NCBI GenBank assembly: GCA_964479275.1
Contig: CAYZLR010000020.1
Span: 1 to 43,447 of the forward strand
Direction: 5' to 3'
Length of the DNA: 43,447 nt
Source: CALLPQ01 sp964479275
GTDB lineage: Bacteria > Pseudomonadota > Alphaproteobacteria > Caulobacterales > Parvularculaceae
In this document: piece by piece, positions 36,363 through 43,447 of the stretch
Layout: each line of letters starts with the position of its first letter
How positions within the stretch are numbered: the first letter of the stretch is position 1
Made by a program: the position numbers and the translations under genes
Notes under the pieces: generated by a model
Told to the model about the DNA's origin: nothing
Database searches by the model: none
The model's input: only the letters and a program-made list of their open reading frames with translations

Positions 36363-36973
36363 TATCTCGTTCTCTCAATACCCCTGACCTCGACAAAATC
36401 GACGCCAATCCGAACAAGGCAGTTTCGCCCGTTGTCTTTCTCGGTCACCATAACCATCCACACACATCAATCTTGAGTTCGCGCATTGAAGGCTCTCAAT
36501 TTTGATCACAATAGAAGAATCCCTCGTTATAGAATAACGTGATTTAAAAAAAATGCGAGTGCTCAATGCAAATTAGCTCAGAGCAAATCAGCCATGACAC
36601 CTTTATTCACGCGCCATTTAACAGGGGAATAGTTTTTTCAATGTTAAAAAATTTGAAAATTCATCCATTTACCGTAAATTAGTTGCCACTATAAAAAATT
36701 TCTCAATTACTGGCCGTAGTTAAGCCTATATCCTCTTTTTCCCCAATCGCACGTAAATCGCACATATCAGCCCTTAGGTGTCAGCTTCCAAATGGCATTT
36801 TTCTTGCTTTTTTCTCGCCATGAAAAGGCGACTTATGCACCGCCTCTCGAGCATTGATAATAGTTAAACTCTGAATTTGAGTTTCCTATTTTTACCTCAT
36901 TCGCTTGAAGGCAAACAACGCACGCACAAATCGCCAGGCTAGAGCGTAATGAATTAACGTCAGTTTATGGTGA
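36363..36973. other. Divergent promoter region of the RodZ/TonB-like pair
   Basis: This gap of 611 nt has no convincing gene. It is A/T-rich in its centre (36630-36720) and must carry promoters for both paralogues. I could not single out a confident -35/-10 pair, operator or RNA structure. Confidence 0.4.
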
Positions 36974-38404
36974 GTGATGACAAAAAGGAGCAAAAATTCG
37001 CCTCAAACCGACCAATCGAGTCGGCGGCCATCAATTGCGCCAGACTATGACACCACGTCACAAACGCATAATACGCCCGTTTCAAATCGGGACACCCCTC
37101 GATCACATGATCAAAATTTTAGTCTCTCAAGCACGGCACATATTGGAGAATATCTACAATTTCACAGAGAACGAGAAAATCTTACCATCGATGACGTGAG
37201 TAGCAAAACCAAAATCAAATCACACTATTTGATCGCTATAGAAGCCAATGATACAGCAACATTACCCTCGCTGACTCACTCAATTGGCTTCATTAAGATT
37301 TATGCGGCACTTTTCAATTTGGACCAGAATGCTATCGCAGCAAAGTTCCGGTCAGAAATTCAACCGCAAATTGCCCCCTCTTCAGCTACAATAAAAAAAA
37401 ATCACATGCCGGGCATATTAGATACTTCAGAGTCAACTGGACCTTCTGGACTGGCTCTCCTCATCATCATAATGAGTTTAATTGTAGCAGTAATCGCGTT
37501 CATGAATTTCTATCTATCCTCATCTCAAGATAAAACCTCATCATCTCTTAAAAATAATCCCATCGAAAAAAGTGCAGCTCCAATAGCCCTCCCCCTTTCT
37601 ATGGACGATAAAGGCGCGGACAAAACCATAAAAAATGCAGCATCTGAAGGAGAAGCTAATCATATCGTGCAATCAGAACAAAATGATCGTGGCGAAACCG
37701 CAACCCTGACAACGCACCCCCCCGCAGATAGCAATTTTCTTGAACGCAATACATTGACACAAAAAAAATCACAAACTCTCGCGCAAGCTGCAACAGACTT
37801 AACGCTTGAAGAGACACAGATAACAAAGACTAGCGATTCTTTACGAACACCTGTCCAACATAGAGATTCGCCTACAGACCAAAATACACCAACAGCACCG
37901 AAAACTATAATCCCCAAAACTGCGACATCGGAAGAAATAGAGACCAATCAAGCCTCAACTGTTCAAGCTAGTCAAGATCCGATTGATGGCCTCAACACAT
38001 CTGAACCGTCAAAATTAAAAAAAGAAAAGAAACTTGATGGACTCACTACACCAACCATATCTGAGCCTGATAGCGAGATAGAAATCATCCGTGGTCCCGC
38101 TACTTCCAAGGGGCAAAAAACTCAAAACCCGAGCATAGAAGCAAAACTCCAATTACTTAAAAAACCGAGGATACAATACCCCTCGCGTTGCGCCGCCAAA
38201 GCAAAAGATCTTGAAAAAGTACAGTTAAGTTTTACTGTGAATAATGCAGGAATTCCAATTAATCCAAAAATTATAACCTCGACAAATGAATGTTTTAATC
38301 GATCCGCACTACGGAGCATAAAATCCGCGCGCTACTCAAAACCGGTGAACGGTTCACAATCATACAAAAATATAACGCTCATGGTCAGCTTCACCAAAGC
38401 TTAA
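36974..38404 (+). CDS. RodZ-type HTH – membrane helix – long linker – TonB-like domain protein (long paralogue)
   Basis: This 476-residue paralogue of the divergent neighbour has the same order of parts. A hydrophilic, probably disordered N-terminus (1-52) is followed by a RodZ-type HTH bundle (about 55-128; YLQFHRERENLTIDDVSSKT, TLPSLTHSIGFIKIYAALF). A membrane helix (158-180) leads into a linker of about 210 residues rich in Ser, Thr, Lys and Gln, with little Gly. The TonB_C-like domain (about 398-475) has IQYPSRCAAKA and STNECFNRSALRSIK. C406 and C440 are 34 apart, exactly as in the short paralogue. The start is GTG at 36974 or the next codon, ATG. The long linker could span the periplasm as TonB's does. 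Its stop codon is the first TAA of repeat copy D. Function is unknown. Confidence 0.82.
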   Translation: MMTKRSKNSPQTDQSSRRPSIAPDYDTTSQTHNTPVSNRDTPRSHDQNFSLSSTAHIGEYLQFHRERENLTIDDVSSKTKIKSHYLIAIEANDTATLPSLTHSIGFIKIYAALFNLDQNAIAAKFRSEIQPQIAPSSATIKKNHMPGILDTSESTGPSGLALLIIIMSLIVAVIAFMNFYLSSSQDKTSSSLKNNPIEKSAAPIALPLSMDDKGADKTIKNAASEGEANHIVQSEQNDRGETATLTTHPPADSNFLERNTLTQKKSQTLAQAATDLTLEETQITKTSDSLRTPVQHRDSPTDQNTPTAPKTIIPKTATSEEIETNQASTVQASQDPIDGLNTSEPSKLKKEKKLDGLTTPTISEPDSEIEIIRGPATSKGQKTQNPSIEAKLQLLKKPRIQYPSRCAAKAKDLEKVQLSFTVNNAGIPINPKIITSTNECFNRSALRSIKSARYSKPVNGSQSYKNITLMVSFTKA

Positions 38405-38507
38405 AGCACCTCCCCTTCAAATTGAATCGCCGAAGTGCTTTCAGTCTTTCTTTTTTCGCATTTATAGCAATTCAACCGGTTCCCACAGACACGCAAATTG
38501 CTTTAAA
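38401..38507 (+). repeat. Dispersed mosaic repeat, copy D, filling a convergent gene junction
   Basis: It starts TTAAAGCACCTCC and ends GCTTTAAA. The first hairpin pairs AAGCACCTC with GAAGTGCTT. The second pairs AGCAATT with AATTGCT around TTCAACCGGTTCCCACAGAC. Both neighbouring genes stop inside it: TAA at 38402-38404 on the + strand, and TAA read from 38503-38505 on the - strand. The element therefore supplies both stops and perhaps a bidirectional transcription end. Confidence 0.75.
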
Positions 38508-40791
38508 ATAAGCGCACGCCCTCACGTTCGAGAAATGCTTTTAAATCGTGGCGCAAGGTTTCCTTGGAAGTTCCTGTTTGCTCGTCAAACCAAGACTCTA
38601 ATTTTTCTGCATTCAGCATACGCACCAGTCGCCTCATGGGCCCCACACTAGTTGCCGCAACGGACATATGCTTTAATCCTACGCCGATTAAAGCAATAGC
38701 AACAAGTGGGTCAGAAACCTGTTCACCGCAATATCCGACAGGAACCCCTGCCTTTTCCGCCTTCATCATTACGGTTTTAATAAAACTTAAAAACCCCGGA
38801 TTCAAAACATCAAAACGATGAGACACTGCCGGTGTTTCACGATCGGCTGCAAAATAGAACTGCGCCAGATCGTTACCCCCGATTGAAAGAAAATCCACTT
38901 TCGCTGCAATATGTTCCAAATTCCACGCAGCCGCCGGCGTTTCGATCATTGCCCCAATCTTGATGGTTTTCGGCAAAGATTTGTCGCGTTTTTTATGCCA
39001 GTGGATCTCCATATCCAGCATATTTCGAGCTTCATCAATCTCTGAAGCAAGCGTTACCATCGGCAACAAAATATTTAGGTACCCACCAGCAGTCGCTGAA
39101 ATGAGGGCTCGCAATTGCGGACGCAACAAACCGGGGCGATCAATAGCCATGCGCATACCACGCCAGCCCATTGCCGGATTGGGCTCTTGAGAACGCTTCA
39201 TGTAATCAGCACTTTTATCACCGCCAAGGTCAGCAGTTCGAAAAATCACAGGTCTGCCATCGGCATAATCCATCACCTCACGGTAAAGGACTTCCTGTTT
39301 TTCAACGCTGGGCAATTGCGAACCAATTAAAAATTGCAATTCCGTTCGAAACAAACCGACGCCCACCGCACCAGTAGTAATTAGATGGGGCATGTCGAGA
39401 ACAAGACCGGCATTCATTAAAATATCAATCTCTCGCCCATCACGGGTCACATTAGGGAGATGACGCTCGCGTGCATATTTTTCCTGTTCCGCAGACTGCA
39501 ACTCGTGTTTATTCTTATAACTTTCAATAATGTCTTGGCCAGGACGAATATGCAGTTCACCCGCCGCCCCATCGACAATTATAGTATCCCCTTCTTCGAC
39601 ACGATCAAAAGCATCACTGAAACCACCCAACATGGGTATTTCCATAGCGCGGGCAACGATGGCAACATGGGAGGTATCTGACGCGTCTGAAAGCACAAGA
39701 CCGAGCAAACGATCACGATCATATTCCAACAGGTCAGCAGGCCCCATGGCTTCCGCAAACAAAATTGCATTTTCCGGAAGCGGTCTAGCCGCATCCAGTA
39801 CTTCACCATTCAAATGCCTTAACAGACGATTAGCCAAATCATCCAGATCATGCATGCGCTCGCGCAAGTAAGGGTCACGTGATTGTTTCATTCGATTACG
39901 ATTTTCAGCCTTTACCTGTAAAACCGCCGCCTCAGCGCTTAATCCCGAAAAAACAGCCGTACGAAGACGATCTTTCCAACCGCGATCATACGCAAACAAG
40001 CGATATGTTTCCAAAACCTCTCTGGAAACACCCTTTAATTCTTTGGTTGCCAACATATTGTCAACGGAACTGCGCAAAGCGCCAAGCCCCTCTTCCAGAC
40101 GTTTGGCTTCCTCGGCAGAATTACTTGCAAACACTTTATGCTTGGGGATTGGTGCCTCATGTAAGGCCGCTTTTCCAATCGCGATCCCGGTCACAATCCC
40201 ATGACCGGTTAAATGATCTGGCCGATGTAGAACCTCGTCTACTTCCTGGGTTTCGGCCCGATCTAGCAGCTCGCCAGATGCAGCAATTTCTGCCAATAAA
40301 GTTGCAACCGCTTGTGCCGCTGATACCTCGTCGTCACCATAATGACGTGCAGCGCGATTTTGTAAGACCAGGACGCCAATCACGAGGCCAGATCGTATCA
40401 ACGGAACGCCCAAAAATGAGCGCAGTGGGTCTTCGCCCGTTTCTGGGCGATAAGCAAAACCGGGATGATTAGGCGCATCCGCTGTTAACAATGGTCGATG
40501 GCCAGTTGCAACCAAACCAACGAGCCCCTCTCCCCAGGTCATTCGCGTATTATGAACCGCCTCACGATTCAAACCAGCCGTAGAAAAAAGCTCTAACTGG
40601 TCATCGCTGCGGCGCAGATAAATAGAGCAAACATCTGCAATAACATGGCTTGCGATAATCTTTGTCAAATGGTCAAGGCGCTCTTGCGCGCTTGCTTCCA
40701 AAGCAACCACATCATGCATTTGTTTTAGTAGGACGGTGATACCCCGATCACTATGACCGCCATGAGCGGGCCGCGTTTTTTCTATGTTCAT
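38503..40791 (-). CDS. ptsP: Phosphoenolpyruvate–protein phosphotransferase PtsP (EI-Ntr)
   Basis: This is the first enzyme of the nitrogen-related PTS, passing phosphate from PEP to NPr. The N-terminal GAF domain (about 20-170; VCSIYLRRSDDQLELFSTAG, FLGVPLIRSGLVIGVL) is the sensory part that distinguishes EI-Ntr. PEP-utiliser domains follow with H375 in ASDTSHVAIVARAMEIP. The TIM barrel contains FRTELQFL, GWRGMRMAIDRP, MIETPAA and FLSIGGNDLAQF, and the active-site Cys is in GYCGEQ. The length of 762 residues is normal. A purine-rich site (GGGCGAGGCGGA) precedes the ATG. It follows lysC by 15 nt, the conserved lysC–ptsP arrangement of alphaproteobacteria. Confidence 0.95.
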   Translation of the reverse strand: MNIEKTRPAHGGHSDRGITVLLKQMHDVVALEASAQERLDHLTKIIASHVIADVCSIYLRRSDDQLELFSTAGLNREAVHNTRMTWGEGLVGLVATGHRPLLTADAPNHPGFAYRPETGEDPLRSFLGVPLIRSGLVIGVLVLQNRAARHYGDDEVSAAQAVATLLAEIAASGELLDRAETQEVDEVLHRPDHLTGHGIVTGIAIGKAALHEAPIPKHKVFASNSAEEAKRLEEGLGALRSSVDNMLATKELKGVSREVLETYRLFAYDRGWKDRLRTAVFSGLSAEAAVLQVKAENRNRMKQSRDPYLRERMHDLDDLANRLLRHLNGEVLDAARPLPENAILFAEAMGPADLLEYDRDRLLGLVLSDASDTSHVAIVARAMEIPMLGGFSDAFDRVEEGDTIIVDGAAGELHIRPGQDIIESYKNKHELQSAEQEKYARERHLPNVTRDGREIDILMNAGLVLDMPHLITTGAVGVGLFRTELQFLIGSQLPSVEKQEVLYREVMDYADGRPVIFRTADLGGDKSADYMKRSQEPNPAMGWRGMRMAIDRPGLLRPQLRALISATAGGYLNILLPMVTLASEIDEARNMLDMEIHWHKKRDKSLPKTIKIGAMIETPAAAWNLEHIAAKVDFLSIGGNDLAQFYFAADRETPAVSHRFDVLNPGFLSFIKTVMMKAEKAGVPVGYCGEQVSDPLVAIALIGVGLKHMSVAATSVGPMRRLVRMLNAEKLESWFDEQTGTSKETLRHDLKAFLEREGVRLF

Positions 40792-40806
40792 AGAATCCGC
40801 CTCGCC

Positions 40807-42084
40807 CTACCCAGTTTGCGCGATATCATCAAGGCCATAGGCCTGATGCAACGCCCTGACCGCAAGCTCTGTATATTCAGCATCAATAAGCACACTAATT
40901 TTAATCTCTGATGTGGAAATATTATGAATATTAATTCCACGCTCAGCCAAGGTTTGGAACATAATCGAGGCAACCCCTGCATGGCTCTTCATACCGACCC
41001 CAATCACGGATACTTTCGCCACTGAACTATCCGTTGTCAGATCAGAAAATCCGATTTCATCTTTTGCATTGTTCAAAATCTCAGCAGCACGCTCCATTTC
41101 GCCCACATTCATCGTGAAAGAAATATTGGCAGCATTCGCAGATTTTGCAGGGCTTTGAACAATCATATCAATATTCACATTTCCCTCAGCAAGAAGAATA
41201 AAAATGCGCGCCGCCCGTCCCGGTTCATTGGGCACTGATATGAGGCTGATTTTGGACTCGTCTCTAGATGGCGTTACGCCGCTTACAATTTGCTGTTCCA
41301 CAATTTCGTCCTCATCACAAATTTCTGTGCCGCTCTCCAGCACGTTTGTTATATCGCCTCTTCCAGGATCTTCAAAACTTGACAATACCCGCAGCGGCAC
41401 ACGATACGCCATTGCCAATTCAACAGAGCGCGTTTGCAAAACCTTGGCTCCAACAGAAGCCATTTCCAACATTTCTTCATAAGAAATTTTAGGTATTCGT
41501 TTTGCTTTATTAGTTATACGTGGGTCTGTTGTATAAACACCGTCCACATCTGTATAAATATCGCATCGCTCAGCGCCAATGGCCGCCGCGATTGCCACCG
41601 CCGTCGTATCAGATCCACCACGTCCCAGTGTCGCTATTCGCCCGTCCGGCGCTACTCCTTGAAAGCCAGCGACAATGGCAATCTCGCCGGCATCAATAGC
41701 TGGGCCGATATTCGTATCCGGTATTTCCGTAATCCTGGCTTTTGCATGCGCGCCATCCGTCTTTAATGGAATTTGCCAACCCAACCACGAGCGCGCCGAA
41801 TATCCTTGGTTTTGCAATATCAACGCTAATAAACCTGAGGTAACCTGTTCTCCTGTTGCCACAACAGAATCATATTCAACACCGCGTTGGTTGAGCTTGT
41901 CTGCAGGAGGGCCCGCTTTTTCACATAGATCAACAAGATAGTTGGTTTGACCGGCCATAGCAGAAACGACCACGACAACCGAATTTCCAGCATCAACCTC
42001 GCGCTTAACAAATCGTGCGACGTTACGAATCCGATCAAGATCCGCAACAGATGTGCCGCCGAATTTCATCACAATTCGAGCCAT
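40807..42084 (-). CDS. lysC: Aspartate kinase
   Basis: This enzyme phosphorylates aspartate at the head of lysine, threonine, methionine and diaminopimelate synthesis. The N-terminal KFGGTSVADLDRI is the kinase signature. VVVVSAMAGQTN, TLGRGGSDTTAVA and YTDVDGVYTTDPRI follow. Two ACT domains (about residues 265-345 and 350-420; VPNEPGRAARIFILLAEGNVN and GVGMKSHAGVASIMFQTLAE) form the regulatory part that binds end-product amino acids. The length of 425 residues is slightly above the usual 405-420. AAGG lies 4 nt before the ATG. It is co-transcribed with ptsP and divergent from ubiG across 242 nt. Confidence 0.96.
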   Translation of the reverse strand: MARIVMKFGGTSVADLDRIRNVARFVKREVDAGNSVVVVVSAMAGQTNYLVDLCEKAGPPADKLNQRGVEYDSVVATGEQVTSGLLALILQNQGYSARSWLGWQIPLKTDGAHAKARITEIPDTNIGPAIDAGEIAIVAGFQGVAPDGRIATLGRGGSDTTAVAIAAAIGAERCDIYTDVDGVYTTDPRITNKAKRIPKISYEEMLEMASVGAKVLQTRSVELAMAYRVPLRVLSSFEDPGRGDITNVLESGTEICDEDEIVEQQIVSGVTPSRDESKISLISVPNEPGRAARIFILLAEGNVNIDMIVQSPAKSANAANISFTMNVGEMERAAEILNNAKDEIGFSDLTTDSSVAKVSVIGVGMKSHAGVASIMFQTLAERGINIHNISTSEIKISVLIDAEYTELAVRALHQAYGLDDIAQTG

Positions 42085-42326
42085 AATGCCTTGAATTCCT
42101 TATGTAATTTTTATTTAGGCCTCATACAGGACTGTTGATAAGCCCAATGTGCGCGCCCATGACACCTTGCAACATCACACACGCCGGGTATGTCTAATCC
42201 CCTAATCGGTGTTGAACAAGAGTTTTACCGAGAATCTTGATAATTTTTGACGCCTAACCCTAACCAAACCGAGGTCAGCCCCCGCATCGCCTCAACAAAT
42301 AGACATTCATAATTAAGGCCTTTGTT

Positions 42327-43103
42327 ATGAGCGAAACGACTCAAGCCCCGATTGAAGATACAATTGATCCCGCAGAAATCGCTAAATTTTCTGCGATGGC
42401 AGAAGAATGGTGGGACCCTTTAGGAAAGTTTAAACCCCTTCACAAATTCAATCCCGTTCGTCTCGGGTTTATACGCGATACCGTATGCACACATTTCAAT
42501 CGTGATCGCCTGCAACGAAAACCGCTAGAGGGATTACGTCTTCTTGATGTCGGTTGCGGCGGCGGATTGGTTGCTGAACCTATGTGTCGACTGGGAGCAG
42601 ATGTAACCGCCATTGATGCGGCCATCAAAAACATTAAAACCGCAAAAGCACACGCTGACCCGGCCGGCCTGAATATTCACTACCGTGCCACTAGCGTTGA
42701 AGCGCTTTATGAAGCTGGGGAACCAGCATTTGATATCGTTCTTAACCTCGAAGTTGTTGAGCATGTTGCAGACGTTGAGTTGTTTTTAAAAACATCCGCA
42801 AGCCTCGTAAAGCCCGGCGGGATTATGATCATGGCTACGATTAACAGAACGGCGAAAGCTCTTATGCTGGCAAAAATTGGTGCAGAATACATCTTACGCT
42901 GGCTGCCAGCCGGCACTCATGATCCTCGTAAATTTGTAAAACCCGAAGAAGCAAGCAATAGTCTGATAGCTGGCGGCATGAACATTATCGCAAAGACTGG
43001 TGTGAGTTATAATCCATTTCTGGATATTTGGCGCATCTCTGAAGATACAGCCGTCAATTATATGATGACAGCCATTAAACCAGAAAAACAGAGTACGAAT
43101 TAA
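42327..43103 (+). CDS. ubiG: Ubiquinone biosynthesis O-methyltransferase UbiG
   Basis: UbiG performs both O-methylations in ubiquinone synthesis. AKFSAMAEEWWDPLGKFKPL with HKFNPVRLGFI is the diagnostic N-terminal region. LLDVGCGGGLVAEPMCRLGA is the SAM loop, LNLEVVEHVADVELF is motif II, and GTHDPRKFVKPEE the membrane-associated insertion. The length of 258 residues is normal. AAGG 8 nt before the ATG supports the start. It complements ubiD at the other end of the window within the same pathway. No terminator is evident downstream. Confidence 0.96.
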   Translation: MSETTQAPIEDTIDPAEIAKFSAMAEEWWDPLGKFKPLHKFNPVRLGFIRDTVCTHFNRDRLQRKPLEGLRLLDVGCGGGLVAEPMCRLGADVTAIDAAIKNIKTAKAHADPAGLNIHYRATSVEALYEAGEPAFDIVLNLEVVEHVADVELFLKTSASLVKPGGIMIMATINRTAKALMLAKIGAEYILRWLPAGTHDPRKFVKPEEASNSLIAGGMNIIAKTGVSYNPFLDIWRISEDTAVNYMMTAIKPEKQSTN

Positions 43104-43210
43104 ATTTTGCTAGTCACGCTGCTTTTGGCCATTGAGTGCAAAGTAACGCAACAAACGTCAGGCTTTTCCATTTAGAAGGCTCGTAAGAGCACAGGGAAGA
43201 GCCGATCTAG

Positions 43211-43447
43211 TTTGATGCCCGGGATTTGAATATTTACCGTTATGTGCACAATAATCCGGTAAACTTAGATGACCCAAGTGGATTGGCGAGTGCAATTGAA
43301 GGTGCTGTTTTAAGGGGGGTAATAGTTGCTGTCGCTGCCGGAGCTACTTTGACAGTAGCGGCGAGATATGATGCCGATGGCGCTATATTAGGAGCTAGAG
43401 CATTTTCATTTTTTATAGAGTCGCCTGGGATTCCCTTTTTCTTCAAA
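43211..43447 (+). pseudogene. Rhs-family C-terminal segment, 5' end degraded, running off the window
   Basis: From 43211 the frame is open to the window edge (79 codons). It reads FDARDLNIYRYVHNNPVNL followed by DDPSGL, the end of the conserved Rhs/YD-repeat core, then a variable tail. Just upstream in the same frame EEPI is followed by TAG (43208-43210), where intact Rhs proteins have E-D-P-I-G-F. The glycine codon position thus holds a stop, and a TAA lies a few codons earlier. The rest of the Rhs core is missing. What follows DPSGL (ASAIEGAVLRGVIVAVAAGA...) would be the polymorphic toxin-tip region. It may be an orphan Rhs tip remnant. A GTG at 43244 is the only plausible new start. It does not continue from ubiG. 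Confidence 0.6.

Noticed and set aside
43240..43446. Leftward open frame of 68 codons at the window end
   Set aside because: It is the complement of the Rhs-like segment, whose rightward translation has a recognisable motif.

Overview
The window is a chromosomal segment of an alphaproteobacterium. Gene content and order resemble Hyphomicrobiales and neighbouring orders: DUF4167 and DUF4170 proteins, an ubiD–DUF2007 pair, a waaA–lpxK–acyltransferase cluster beside pmbA, hisC–tyrC divergent from metX–metW, and prfA–prmC near ptsP–lysC–ubiG. Base composition leans towards A+T for such organisms, and GTG and TTG starts occur (prfA starts with TTG). No rRNA, tRNA, CRISPR array or intact insertion sequence was seen. 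The order-level assignment is inference from gene order only.

Layout. 0.4-12 kb is envelope housekeeping: ubiD with a DUF2007 gene, a small membrane protein, then a leftward lipid A block (DUF374 acyltransferase, waaA, lpxK, LpxL-type acyltransferase) divergent from an MsbA-like exporter. A Cys-based phosphatase, DUF4170 and pmbA follow. 12-17 kb holds trmB, a glucuronoyl-esterase-like (CE15) lipoprotein candidate and a MotA/ExbB-like plus OmpA-like membrane pair. 17-21 kb is amino-acid metabolism: tyrC and hisC leftward, metX and metW rightward.

21-31 kb looks accessory. It carries a soluble hybrid histidine kinase converging on a compact type I secretion operon (RTX protein, ABC exporter, membrane fusion protein), followed by an SDR oxidoreductase. 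The exporter's ATPase has substitutions in its signature motif, Walker B glutamate and H-switch. The RTX protein carries a beta-propeller-like core between two blocks of calcium-binding repeats.

31-43 kb returns to housekeeping: DUF4167, prmC, prfA, ispG, ptsP, lysC and ubiG. Between ispG and ptsP lies the most unusual item, two divergent paralogues that each join a cytoplasmic RodZ-type helix-turn-helix, one membrane segment and a periplasmic TonB-like C-terminal domain with two equally spaced cysteines. A dispersed repeat of about 105 bp with a conserved AACCGGT core occurs four times, always in the same orientation. Two copies bracket this paralogue pair, and their ends supply stop codons for three neighbouring genes. 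The window ends in a degraded Rhs C-terminal segment with an in-frame stop just before the conserved core.
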